This document shows, piece after piece, positions 28,021 through 36,747 of a DNA stretch of 64,000 nucleotides. The first letter of the stretch is position 1, and each line of letters starts with the position of its first letter. The stretch is from a virus. A program made the position numbers and the translations under genes. Location: positions 1 to 64,000 of the IMG/VR virus record IMGVR_UViG_3300009175_001441; one strand, given 5' to 3'. Below the pieces are notes generated by a model. It made no database searches and was not told the origin of the DNA. It was given only the letters and a program-made list of their open reading frames with translations.

Positions 28021-29071
28021 AATATCAAGTTTGGATTCAGGATACGTGTCCGGTGACATATCAGTATTCCCCAATGCTGTTGATGATCGTGAATCTCTTT
28101 ATGAAGTAAGAAATAAAGCAGAAACCACATTGGCAAGAGGATTGCCATTTTCCGCCACTAGAATCGCAGTCGAAGACGCATCTGCTTTTCCTCCAAAAGG
28201 CTTATTACGAATTGGACCCAAACCCGGAGAAGCTGGAAATGCTGAATTGATTTATTATGGCAGCCGTACCGAGACAACGTTTTCTAGTCTATTGAGGGGA
28301 TTTGCGGGTTCGGTTCAAACGCAGTGGGCATCTAATGCTTATGTTAGCAATGCTGTCATGGCAGAACATCACAATGCTGTTAAAGATGCCCTATTGAATA
28401 TGGAAACTTATCTTGGCACAAGAAGCAATCCTGCCATTGGGTCATTTAATGATAATTTGCATAATCAAGAAGTAAGATTTTTGACACCGAGAGCGGCGTT
28501 TCTTGCTTATCCCAGACAAGGCAAACCACCATTAACAGTAAGATTTCAAAGCTTTTCTGATGGTGATGTCTTGCGTACTTTTTGGGATTTTGGCGATGGT
28601 GGAGTAGACACCGATCCCAATCCTATTCACACATACGCTACTGAGGGCGTGTTTAGTGTTAGCTTAAACATTATTACCTCTACTGGAGGGCAAGGATCAG
28701 CCACTAAAGATAATTATATTACGGTTTCTGAAAATATTATTACACCATTTTTCTACATTGTGCCAATTAACGCCAGCACAACTGGCCCGTGGTATTCAGA
28801 GGAAACAGCCGCAGAGCGAAGAATCACCGTAGATCCATTATGTGAAGCTACAGAATTCCAATTTGTAGATCAAACAGATGGAAACATTACTGAAAGGTAT
28901 TGGATATTCGCAGATGGAGATAAAGATAATGATTTAGATCCTGACGTACATGTAACCACGCATACATATGCATCTCCGGGAACGTATGCTCCCACATTGA
29001 TTTTGGTATTTGCAGATCAGAGTACACAAAGATCGTTCTTGTCTCCCGACAAATCTCTTGAAATTTTATAA
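28010..29071 (+). CDS. Tail appendage protein with shared N-terminal domain and PKD domains
   Basis: A 353-residue protein. Residues about 20-135 are the domain shared with the next two genes, with SLYEVRNKAETTLARG, YYGSRTET and the helix AEHHNAVKDALLNMETYLG. The second half has two PKD-like domains: PPLTVRFQSFSDGD ... FWDFGDGGVDTDPNPIHTYA, then FQFVDQTDGNITERYWIF ... THTYASPGTY. PKD domains are immunoglobulin-like and commonly mediate surface or carbohydrate contact. It lies in a row with two larger paralogues. Inferred fibre, collar or baseplate decoration. Confidence 0.75.
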   Translation: MADRISSLDSGYVSGDISVFPNAVDDRESLYEVRNKAETTLARGLPFSATRIAVEDASAFPPKGLLRIGPKPGEAGNAELIYYGSRTETTFSSLLRGFAGSVQTQWASNAYVSNAVMAEHHNAVKDALLNMETYLGTRSNPAIGSFNDNLHNQEVRFLTPRAAFLAYPRQGKPPLTVRFQSFSDGDVLRTFWDFGDGGVDTDPNPIHTYATEGVFSVSLNIITSTGGQGSATKDNYITVSENIITPFFYIVPINASTTGPWYSEETAAERRITVDPLCEATEFQFVDQTDGNITERYWIFADGDKDNDLDPDVHVTTHTYASPGTYAPTLILVFADQSTQRSFLSPDKSLEIL

Positions 29072-29081
29072 AGGAAACCCA

Positions 29082-31358
29082 ATGACCATTCCAATAGCCA
29101 GCACTTATCCCGCAGTTTTAGATTCAGACACCAATCTCTATGCGGTTCATGATGCTTTACGAGTCACATTGGCAGAAGACTATCTTCCGGGTCAAACCAG
29201 CATTTATGTTACGGGAGAGGTTGGGATGATGAGTAAGTTTCCATCCACTGGAATTATCACTCTGACAGAGCAGTGTAGTGATGTTAATTTACGAGCACTA
29301 AGTTTCTTTTACAGTAGCAAAACAGATTATTCGTTTGATGGACTTATAATACTTCCAGAATTTTCTCAAAAAGATTATGCAAAATCTAAAAACATAACCC
29401 ATGTGACTCTTAATGTAATAGCGCAGCACCATAATTCTCTTAAAGATGCCCTGATAGCTATTGAGACTTTTATGGGAGTAAGCGGCAAAATTGATACTGT
29501 ACCTTTTGGAGATACAATAACAGGTCGTCTTAATTTTCTAACAAAACTAGTGTTTACGCCTAAAGCATGGTTTAGAATTATGGGATCAACTGTTGGATTG
29601 GTGCCCATAGACTTTCAATTCAAAGACGAGTGTATGCGATTGGGTACAGGAGAGGTTTTGTTTACGTGGAATTTTGGAGACACAAATGTATCAGTGGCAT
29701 CGGTAATACAAACCATATCTATTACTGATCCCACCATTAGCGTAATATCGGTAGCTGCGGGAGTGAATATCCTTAACGTATACGATTTTATAGAATCTCC
29801 AGAAACCTATGTTAAAAAGACTTATGTAAAAACTTATGATGATGCAGGGAAATGTGACATAGGATTAACAGTGCAAAATGCTTATGGTGTAGCGAGCGTG
29901 ATATTTACTGATATGGTTAACCCGAGATTGGAAGCTCCACGGGAAGCTATAATTAGTATTATTGGTGTGGTTCCAGCCATTAGCACCATTCCTGTTATAC
30001 GAAGCCCGATCAATACAGTAATTACATTAGAAGTACCATCTGGAAAAATACCCGGATCGAGCCCCTCACAATCCTATGGCGGAGAACTGTTAGATGGTTC
30101 AGATACGCCCTATGATCCGATTCTTGAATACGTGTGGTCTTTGGGAGATGATCTTACTCATTCACAATCCTCCGTCACCAAAGCCATGTATAGTATTGGT
30201 GGATTATATGACATCAAATTGCGGACCAATACTGAATTTGGAGCATTCAGAATTACGCATTATCAAAATGCCATAGATATCGTAGAAGATGTAAACTTGT
30301 GGTTATGGACAAAATCCACGTCCGTAACAAAAAGAGCACATGAATTTGGTTTAATTAGCGAAACGTTCAAAATACAACCGGGAACACTAGCTGTTACACA
30401 AGATGATAGTTTCTTAACAGGTAGCAATAATGAAACTCAAGCCAAGAGAGAATTTAACAGAAATGTGGCTGTGACTCCCAAAACAACCACATCTTCAGGA
30501 CAATCAGGATTAATGAGAATGTATTGGTCGCAAGGCGGCAACAATCCTGCTAGTTCTCAATCAATAGGAATTGCTGAATATATAGGATTTACAGATTCTT
30601 ATACATCGCCAGTATCCTTCCCTACTAAATATTGGAATTGGCTTTGCCTTAATTCATCAACTATCAGTTACTTTTTGTTTGGGTCTATGCCTACTGGTTC
30701 TATTCCTGCTGGTCATAATCCTTCCGATCAAAACTTTGGAGTATTACCTAAATCATCTGTTACCTATACTACAGATAGTGATCAAACATATATCAATGGG
30801 GCGGATGATCTCATGGAACACATATCTGATTATGGATTGGGTACAGTGCCGCTAAATGGTTATTTTGCTGTATACAGAGGATGCTGGAAGGGCGGTTCTG
30901 GATATTTTATTAGAAATGGCGCAGTTGATCCATATTTTCAGTTAAATAATTTCTATAAAACCAATAGCGTGATAGGCGATGAATTGGTGTCTATTACTAA
31001 AATGCCAGATATGGCTGGATCTGCTAAGGTTGAGGGTCAGTTAGTGCCATTGTATAATGGCGTATTTTTCTTTAATAATTCGGGCAGTATATCAGCATAT
31101 AATGATACAACTGGTGTTTGGGAAACAGGGGGTCCATCTTTAAGTAGTGTGGCCTATCGATCTGTACAAGATACATCAGTAGTAGGATTTGATAGTGCGG
31201 CTAACACTTTACTTGCAGCTTCAGATGGAGGATATGTAGCATATTTAAGCTTTGATTACAGTGTCAATGCATTTATTAAATTCAATGGTCAAAATTTAAC
31301 ATTCAGTAGTATGGTTAGCAGACCCACCGGAGATCAGTTCGTCATGGGTATATATTGA
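29082..31358 (+). CDS. Tail appendage protein, paralogous N-terminus with PKD-like domains
   Basis: A 758-residue protein starting at the ATG at 29082 behind AAGGAAACC, chosen because upstream starts lie inside the previous gene. Residues 1-125 repeat the shared attachment domain (LDSDTNLYAVHDALRVTLAE ... AQHHNSLKDALIAIETFMG). A PKD-like segment follows around 175-290 (VPIDFQFKDECM, FTWNFGDTN), and another around 345-425 (LEYVWSLGDDLTHS, FGAFRITH). Residues 430-758 are beta-rich with kelch/propeller-like phrases (GVFFFNNSGSISAYNDTTGV, AASDGGYVAYLSF), so a distal receptor-binding or lectin-like head is likely. Virion role inferred. Confidence 0.72.
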   Translation: MTIPIASTYPAVLDSDTNLYAVHDALRVTLAEDYLPGQTSIYVTGEVGMMSKFPSTGIITLTEQCSDVNLRALSFFYSSKTDYSFDGLIILPEFSQKDYAKSKNITHVTLNVIAQHHNSLKDALIAIETFMGVSGKIDTVPFGDTITGRLNFLTKLVFTPKAWFRIMGSTVGLVPIDFQFKDECMRLGTGEVLFTWNFGDTNVSVASVIQTISITDPTISVISVAAGVNILNVYDFIESPETYVKKTYVKTYDDAGKCDIGLTVQNAYGVASVIFTDMVNPRLEAPREAIISIIGVVPAISTIPVIRSPINTVITLEVPSGKIPGSSPSQSYGGELLDGSDTPYDPILEYVWSLGDDLTHSQSSVTKAMYSIGGLYDIKLRTNTEFGAFRITHYQNAIDIVEDVNLWLWTKSTSVTKRAHEFGLISETFKIQPGTLAVTQDDSFLTGSNNETQAKREFNRNVAVTPKTTTSSGQSGLMRMYWSQGGNNPASSQSIGIAEYIGFTDSYTSPVSFPTKYWNWLCLNSSTISYFLFGSMPTGSIPAGHNPSDQNFGVLPKSSVTYTTDSDQTYINGADDLMEHISDYGLGTVPLNGYFAVYRGCWKGGSGYFIRNGAVDPYFQLNNFYKTNSVIGDELVSITKMPDMAGSAKVEGQLVPLYNGVFFFNNSGSISAYNDTTGVWETGGPSLSSVAYRSVQDTSVVGFDSAANTLLAASDGGYVAYLSFDYSVNAFIKFNGQNLTFSSMVSRPTGDQFVMGIY

Positions 31359-31394
31359 TATACTGGCAACCCATTTGTAACGCATAAGGAAAAA

Positions 31395-33944
31395 ATGGCA
31401 ATAGGATTCCCCCCACAACCAGTTTACCCCTGGGCAATTGACTCAGATCGCAATCTGTTTCTAGTGTATAATACTACGGAATCTCGACTAGCCAGTGATA
31501 ACAATGCTTGGTCCCAAGAATTGGAAATCACTCCTGTAAACGCTGATGAGCCGGAAATATGGCCAGACAACGGCTTTGCTACAATTGAAGGCGAAATGCT
31601 TTATTATGATGCCGTAGATAAAAATTCTGATGGAAAGGTTTATCGTCTAAAAAGGTGTGCAAGAAACATAGGAGGAGAACAAACTAAATTTAATTCGGCT
31701 AAAACTTGGGTGCGAGGATTCATCATTGCCGAACATCACAATCAATTAGTGGATGCTATTACATTAACTCAAGATTATATTTTAGAAGAAGCGGTGGTTC
31801 TTTCAGAATTAGAAACAGAACCAGACATTCCAGATGACCATCGATGCGCAATAGTATCCTTTGATATTGTCACCACTGAAGATTCTCTAAAGGGCGTGAC
31901 TATTCAATATGAAATTATTGTCACAGGAACGTTTAACAGTTTTATTTTAGACTTTGGAGATGGTACAACTACAGCCGATTTAATTGGCAGTCATACGTAT
32001 CCACCTAATACCAGTCCCGATCCGGTAGTTACAGTAAGCAATAATAGTTGCACGGTGGTAGTCACTCCTTCGGAAAGAACAGTACCTACAACTCCTCCGC
32101 CAACTGAAATTCCTCCGCCATTTGAAATTCCTATTTGCGATACTCCAGAAATTCCAAGACTGTCTTGTGCAAACTGTAATGTATCTACAGATTTTACATT
32201 ACCACAATTTGTATTTCCATGTCTTGATATACCCAGCATTACTTTCCCAAGTGTGTATATCAACATACCCAGCATGCCGTATATTTCAATATACATAAAC
32301 ATCCCTAGCGTTATCACAATTGTTCCAAGCACAATACAATTAATAGTTCCTAGTATAGCCAATATCTCATTGATCGTACCATCGTTTGCAAACATTTCAT
32401 TGGTAGGATGTCAAGTTCCAAGCATTATTACAATACAACCTGCTATACCCTCGGTAATTTCCATACAATTATCACCAGCTATTCCAAGCATTATTTCATT
32501 GGTTCCGGCCATTCCATCTATTATTAGTGTGGTGGGTATTCCATCGGTAATCAGAATTGAACCTACGATTCCATCGGTTATCTCTCTGCTCAATTGTTTG
32601 CCGTCATTAATCAGTGTGGTTTGTAATATACCATCAACTATTGCTTTGGTAGGCACCATACCATCCACCATTAGTTTGATTGGAGTAATACCGTCAACCA
32701 TTAATTTGGTTGGCACCATACCGTCAATTATCAGTTTAGTTGGCACCATACCGTCCATCATTAGTGTAATTGATGACATACCTCATACGATTAGTTTACA
32801 GGGTAGCATACCATCAATAATTAGTTTGGTGGGTTGCAGCATACCATCAATAATCAGTTTGGTGGGCACTATACCATCAATTATCGATGTAATAAACACG
32901 GTGCCGTCAATCATAAGTGTAAGAGACGATATTCCGCACATTATCAGTTTAGTAGGCACACTGCCCTCCATCATCAACGTGTTAAACACAGTGCCATCAA
33001 TCATAAGTGTAAGAGATGATATTCCACACACAATTAGTTTGATAGGAGTGTTGCCATCTATTATTTCATTGATTCAAAACATACCAACTACAATTAGTAT
33101 AGTTGGTTGTACGATTCCATCGATTATTTCGATACTTGGCTGTTGCAACATCCCATCAATAATCACAGTGAATTGGGGCAATGCACCCACTGCAAGTTTT
33201 ACCGTTGATGTAAACTGGAACACTCCTCCGTCCGTAGTGGTTACATGGTCCGCACCGCCGCTCGTAAGCTGCGTAGTAATTGTCAGATGCCCCACATCCA
33301 CCACTCAAGCATCACCATTTACTGGACCGATACTGAATGAACGATTCGAAGACAGCTTTAATTACAACATGTTATCTCCTAGTTTTGAGGGTAATGATCT
33401 TGGAATACCGTCAGAAATTAAAATCATTGCACCAGTTAACTTACCGCACGTGCAAATGGTACATGATTTACCAACGGAAATCAAACTAAGAGTACCCAAA
33501 ATACCAGATATTAAAATTGCCGATCATGATAAACCAATTAGAATTGAAGGTCCGATCAAACCATTACCAACACAAATTCGAATTAAAAGTGATGTCAACC
33601 TACCTAATACGATTGAATTAATAGCTGACAATGTTCCAAAAGCAATAAAATTGGATGCCAGCGATGTTCCTTTGGCCATTAGGTTAGAAGTGCCAGCACA
33701 CTTTCCATCGATCATTTTCTTAGATGCATCGGGTATTCCTGCCACGATTCAAGTAACAGGCGTACCAAAATCTATTGAATTGTTACATAATTTACCAAGC
33801 TATATTCCACTTATGGTGCCGGAAAATCTAGAAGTGCCACTTGTTTATAAAGGAAGCCCAATTCCCATCCAACTTACTATGGATAATATAACAGGTGAAA
33901 ACGGCGAAAACTGTTTCGCTCTAGTGCCTTGCGGTAGAAAATGA
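31395..33944 (+). CDS. Fibre-like protein with decapeptide repeat
   Basis: An 849-residue protein. Residues 1-130 are the attachment domain shared with the two preceding genes (AIDSDRNLFLVYNTTESRLA ... AEHHNQLVDAITLTQDYIL). A PKD-like domain follows near 150-215 (SFILDFGDGTTT, SHTYPP), then a Pro-rich linker. From about residue 279 to 595 there are about 32 units of roughly ten residues with consensus I-P-S-I-I-S-L-V-G-T. About a dozen more diverged units follow to residue 830, then a short C-terminal end. Regular strand-turn units suggest a long beta-helix or spiral shaft. It overlaps the next gene by four bases. Confidence 0.8.
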   Translation: MAIGFPPQPVYPWAIDSDRNLFLVYNTTESRLASDNNAWSQELEITPVNADEPEIWPDNGFATIEGEMLYYDAVDKNSDGKVYRLKRCARNIGGEQTKFNSAKTWVRGFIIAEHHNQLVDAITLTQDYILEEAVVLSELETEPDIPDDHRCAIVSFDIVTTEDSLKGVTIQYEIIVTGTFNSFILDFGDGTTTADLIGSHTYPPNTSPDPVVTVSNNSCTVVVTPSERTVPTTPPPTEIPPPFEIPICDTPEIPRLSCANCNVSTDFTLPQFVFPCLDIPSITFPSVYINIPSMPYISIYINIPSVITIVPSTIQLIVPSIANISLIVPSFANISLVGCQVPSIITIQPAIPSVISIQLSPAIPSIISLVPAIPSIISVVGIPSVIRIEPTIPSVISLLNCLPSLISVVCNIPSTIALVGTIPSTISLIGVIPSTINLVGTIPSIISLVGTIPSIISVIDDIPHTISLQGSIPSIISLVGCSIPSIISLVGTIPSIIDVINTVPSIISVRDDIPHIISLVGTLPSIINVLNTVPSIISVRDDIPHTISLIGVLPSIISLIQNIPTTISIVGCTIPSIISILGCCNIPSIITVNWGNAPTASFTVDVNWNTPPSVVVTWSAPPLVSCVVIVRCPTSTTQASPFTGPILNERFEDSFNYNMLSPSFEGNDLGIPSEIKIIAPVNLPHVQMVHDLPTEIKLRVPKIPDIKIADHDKPIRIEGPIKPLPTQIRIKSDVNLPNTIELIADNVPKAIKLDASDVPLAIRLEVPAHFPSIIFLDASGIPATIQVTGVPKSIELLHNLPSYIPLMVPENLEVPLVYKGSPIPIQLTMDNITGENGENCFALVPCGRK
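32228..33180 (+). repeat. About 32 decapeptide-coding repeats (I-P-S-I-I-S-L-V-G-T type)
   Basis: Roughly 30-base units, each coding a hydrophobic residue, Pro, usually Ser, then alternating Ile/Val/Leu and small residues. Some units carry one extra residue (often Cys or Gly), so the period shifts slightly. The DNA is less conserved than the protein, so selection on the repeat structure is more likely than very recent duplication. Longer composite units repeat too: the block around IINVLNTVPSIISVRDD occurs twice. Confidence 0.9.
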
Positions 33945-34810
33945 TCATCAATAAACACGCCAACAAAAATCACTATCTGCGAACCGAAGACGGATTGTGG
34001 ATAAGAGATTTTACTAAGCCATATGTCAAAGCTATTGATATTAATCGATTAGTTTCAGATGGTGATTGTCATACATTTCTGTCCAATGAATTAATCAATG
34101 GCAAACGAGATGTGATTGGCATAGATGGAGAGATATTAGAATACAATGATGCCGTTATTGTTTCTGATGGCTACGACTTTGAAAACAAACATAAATTATT
34201 GGCTAGCCTACCAAACAATATTGTTATCATAGGTGTAAATGGAGCATTAGCTAAGTGGAAACTAATGCAAAAAAATACCCCACCCGAACTTCGTAGGATT
34301 ATGTCATGTTATGTGGTGAACAACCCATACACTGAATGTTTGCACTATCTTCCAAGACAGCATTCCTATTATCCACAATGCATTGCTTCTTTAAGAACAA
34401 AGCCAGAATTTTTAGATGGATATAGAGGTAATATTGCCACATATAGTCCTTCACCGAGCGAATATTATGCTGGCCCGAAAACCGATCCTCAATATTTTAT
34501 AGATGATTATAGAAACCCCATTTGTGCAGCTATTGGCCTAGTCTATAAATTCCATGTAAAAAGACTGTTACTTCTATGTTGTGATAACTTATTTGAAGGA
34601 ATGCGACCAGGAGCCGTGCCCATTAATGAGACTCTTTGGTGCTATCCGCAGCAATGTGTTTCACACCGTATCATTGATGGTAATTTATATTGGTTGGAAA
34701 AAAGTGGAGTACAAATTGCAAACTGTTCTAGCGGAATTGTGTATAATTATGCTAGATATATTTCAGAAACAGAAATACACTCCTTCTTCACAGAAGAGGA
34801 AGAATTATAA
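33941..34810 (+). CDS. DUF115/MptE-like Rossmann protein, possibly sugar-related
   Basis: A 289-residue alpha/beta protein. NNIVIIGVNGALAKWKLMQ, a short strand SCYVVNNPYTECLHYLP, then DYRNPICAAIGLVYKFHVKR and LLLLCCDNLFE follow the outline of the MptE-like/DUF115 Rossmann group: a first strand ending V-N-x-A, later an A-x-x-L-A/G-x-x-F-x-x-K helix, and a strand ending in Asp. Related proteins are linked to flagellin glycosylation or pterin metabolism. It directly follows the fibre gene (4-base overlap) and is coupled to the next gene by TAATG. It could modify the fibre or be a structural chaperone. Moderate-to-low certainty on function. Confidence 0.55.
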   Translation: MIINKHANKNHYLRTEDGLWIRDFTKPYVKAIDINRLVSDGDCHTFLSNELINGKRDVIGIDGEILEYNDAVIVSDGYDFENKHKLLASLPNNIVIIGVNGALAKWKLMQKNTPPELRRIMSCYVVNNPYTECLHYLPRQHSYYPQCIASLRTKPEFLDGYRGNIATYSPSPSEYYAGPKTDPQYFIDDYRNPICAAIGLVYKFHVKRLLLLCCDNLFEGMRPGAVPINETLWCYPQQCVSHRIIDGNLYWLEKSGVQIANCSSGIVYNYARYISETEIHSFFTEEEEL

Positions 34811-35115
34811 TGCATAACTCAGATGATTATCTTTCGCTAGACAACTTTAAGAAATGGATGCGTTCTCAAGAAAAGAGCAATCTTAATCAAGGCAACAATT
34901 GGCACAAAAGTGGCGTGGGATTAGTCATAGAATCAAAATTGTCAGCTAAACGACTTCTATTAAAAATCAGAGCAGAAGAAGGTGAAGTGGATACCTTGGT
35001 CAAAGATTTTTCTGAAAAGGGTGGTACAGTTATCGATGTAGATAACAAGCACTTTCTTGTAGAAGTATCTACGGGTACATTTTACATTCATCGCTGTTAT
35101 GTAAAGAAGTCATGA
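34810..35115 (+). CDS. Small unknown protein
   Basis: A 101-residue protein starting in the stop of the previous gene (TAATG). LSLDNFKKWMRSQEK at residues 9-23 is a weak match to the N-terminal motif in the findings, shifted inward. The rest is one small alpha/beta domain (residues 38-100: GVGLVIESKLSAKRLLLKIR ... HFLVEVSTGTFYIHRCYV) that looks like a compact beta barrel. Last gene of the plus-strand fibre operon, with a convergent gene beginning two bases after its stop. No function assigned. Confidence 0.6.
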   Translation: MHNSDDYLSLDNFKKWMRSQEKSNLNQGNNWHKSGVGLVIESKLSAKRLLLKIRAEEGEVDTLVKDFSEKGGTVIDVDNKHFLVEVSTGTFYIHRCYVKKS

Positions 35116-35116
35116 T

Positions 35117-35515
35117 TCATCTAAGCATTGTCTTTCGCTGAGGAATTCTTTGAGACAACATTTGACTGGAATGTGTAGTCACATTAGAAACTTGTATGTT
35201 GTGTGAAGTGCTCTCTGAACTAGTGAAATGTCTCACAAATGAAGTAACAGGCACATTGGAATAACCCCTGTTTTTCAACGTAGCTACCAAATCTGCATAT
35301 GAGTCAGCGGCTTCTATCCAAGGTTCCCAATACATACGGTCATCGTGAATAGATTGTTTTAACTGTTCTGTTAAGTTGCGAGGCAAACCCAATCGTTCTA
35401 CATCGGCTACTCTAGTTGGTGGCACTGCTGGACCGTGTAAGATCGTCAGTATCTCCACTCCCTTCTTGTCCCGTCTCGCCAGATATAGATACAGCTTCTT
35501 GATGTCTTGTCCCAT
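35117..35515 (-). CDS. Unknown protein
   Basis: A 132-residue protein starting at the ATG at 35515 behind GAGGAG; the longer in-frame start at 35539 has no such site. The N-terminal 90 residues are helical and strand-rich (IKKLYLYLARRDKKGVEILT, DADSYADLVATLKNRG type). The C-terminal 40 residues are Ser/Thr/Gln-rich and probably disordered. I see no motif that gives a function. Convergent with the 34810 gene. Confidence 0.6.
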   Translation of the reverse strand: MGQDIKKLYLYLARRDKKGVEILTILHGPAVPPTRVADVERLGLPRNLTEQLKQSIHDDRMYWEPWIEAADSYADLVATLKNRGYSNVPVTSFVRHFTSSESTSHNIQVSNVTTHSSQMLSQRIPQRKTMLR

Positions 35516-35630
35516 ATAGCTCCTCAAAAAACACTTCAAGCACTATCTTAGTATAGGGATCTGGTGCTCCAAATTGTCCGAAAAAAGCACCCCATGTCTC
35601 TAAACATTGTTTTTCTTCAGGTGATTGCAT
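35412..35630 (-). CDS. Possible small protein upstream of the 35117 gene
   Basis: A 72-residue frame. Its first 40 residues (CLETWGAFFGQFGAPDPYTK, then IVLEVFFEELYG) look like a real amphipathic protein and cover the 113 bases otherwise unassigned between the neighbours. The last third overlaps the following minus-strand gene in another frame. Its ATG overlaps the ATG of the divergent gene at 35629 by two bases, and no good ribosome site is seen. Low certainty. Confidence 0.3.
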   Translation of the reverse strand: MQSPEEKQCLETWGAFFGQFGAPDPYTKIVLEVFFEELYGTRHQEAVSISGETGQEGSGDTDDLTRSSSATN

Positions 35631-35970
35631 GACATTACCATTTGCTCAATACGTAAAAGTAAAAGACAGATATTGTATACACTATGTAGGTCCGAATGAT
35701 GAATATATCGATCAACTTCTACACATACGCCAAGCTATTGAAGAAGACCTTCCAGGCATTCAAATTTATATTTGTTGTCGAGTTGGACTAGAGCACCTTA
35801 AAGAAAAATATGAACGATTGATTGTCGAATCAGAATTTGATAAAAATGAAGTCGCATATGTGCGATATTTGGATGATCAAAAAGCAGTGTGGAAATTAAT
35901 TGTTGAATCCGATCTTCCTAAGACTAAAGCAAGCTTTTTACGAGTTTTTCCAAAAGAATGTGAATTTTAG
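35629..35970 (+). CDS. Unknown small protein
   Basis: A 113-residue alpha/beta protein with AGGTG upstream of its ATG. It reads as one domain: a strand RYCIHYVGPNDEYIDQLLHI, a helix, IQIYICCRVGLEHLKEKY, and a second helix. The strand-helix-strand layout, with a Gly-Pro-Asn turn after the first strand, is similar to Rossmann-like sugar- or nucleotide-handling domains, but it is too short for a full enzyme. Neighbour to a fibre operon and the isolated gene at 36037. No function assigned. Confidence 0.6.
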   Translation: MTLPFAQYVKVKDRYCIHYVGPNDEYIDQLLHIRQAIEEDLPGIQIYICCRVGLEHLKEKYERLIVESEFDKNEVAYVRYLDDQKAVWKLIVESDLPKTKASFLRVFPKECEF

Positions 35971-36036
35971 ATGATCATGCATAGATAATTATGAAGATTT
36001 GAACCAAAAGACAATCTCTTATATTTGGGAGACACA

Positions 36037-36666
36037 ATGAGTAAGTTTACAGTTAGATTAAATCAAACAGGCGTACAAGGTCAAATGGACGTATCTATGA
36101 CCACAGGCCAGATCAACGCCACCAGTAATCAAAGAACCGTTTATATTATGGGTCCAGATAAGCAAAATTATTTGCTACGGGACGGCCAGAGCTTCACGGG
36201 AAACAATTATTGGCTACGCTATGTTAGCACTGCCCAGGGCGGCAAGGCATTGCCAGGACAGGATTTCTTGTATTTTGCAGCGTATACCGCAGGTGCAGTT
36301 TATGATCCAGGCGCTATGGATTATGATGGTGGAGCTTGGAGCGATGTTACCGACAATATGGCCACTACTTCATTGAATGTTGCAGTAGTTGCTGGAACTC
36401 CTCAAACCGTTGATTTCCTTGGAAAGTATGGCGGAATTGCTAAGTTCTTACAAATGTTGGCAGACGGCACTGGCGTTACCTATAAGATTAATGGAAGCAC
36501 AGTATCAGCAGGATCGGTTTCTAATTCTGCTACTACCATTTTTGAGCCGGGCGACATCAATTGGACATCCATCACCTTTACAAATGGAAATGGTGGAAGC
36601 GGCACGGTAAACGTCAAGATTACCTTCAGCATCGAGCCCGACAATCGTATTGCAAATATTGTCTAA
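36037..36666 (+). CDS. Probable abundant structural protein
   Basis: A 209-residue protein starting at the ATG at 36037, after GGGAGACACA (a TTG at 36025 in frame is rejected because it lies inside the ribosome site). It is beta-rich and Gly/Thr/Ser/Asn-rich with no Cys, for example YIMGPDKQNYLLRDGQSF, SGTVNVKITFSIEPDNR. That composition fits a beta-sandwich virion protein such as a capsid decoration, tail or fibre component. It is a single-gene unit closed by a strong terminator, which often marks highly expressed structural genes. No homology recognised. Confidence 0.65.
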   Translation: MSKFTVRLNQTGVQGQMDVSMTTGQINATSNQRTVYIMGPDKQNYLLRDGQSFTGNNYWLRYVSTAQGGKALPGQDFLYFAAYTAGAVYDPGAMDYDGGAWSDVTDNMATTSLNVAVVAGTPQTVDFLGKYGGIAKFLQMLADGTGVTYKINGSTVSAGSVSNSATTIFEPGDINWTSITFTNGNGGSGTVNVKITFSIEPDNRIANIV

Positions 36667-36691
36667 ACATATAGATAATTAAAGACAGTTT

Positions 36692-36726
36692 AAGAACCCC
36701 CGCAGCTAGCTGCGGGGGTTCTTTTT
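36692..36726 (+). terminator. Rho-independent terminator
   Basis: AAGAACCCCCGCAGC pairs perfectly with GCTGCGGGGGTTCTT across a two-base centre, followed by TTTCTTG. It closes the 36037 gene. One of the strongest hairpins in the window. Confidence 0.92.
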
Positions 36727-36747
36727 CTTGATACACTATATTATTTT

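Noticed and set aside
32411-33031. Two repetitive minus-strand frames
   Set aside because: They are the antisense of the decapeptide repeat, which has few stop codons in that frame by composition.
36668-36676. TATAGATA late-like element
   Set aside because: It lies before a strong terminator, so it would drive no downstream gene.
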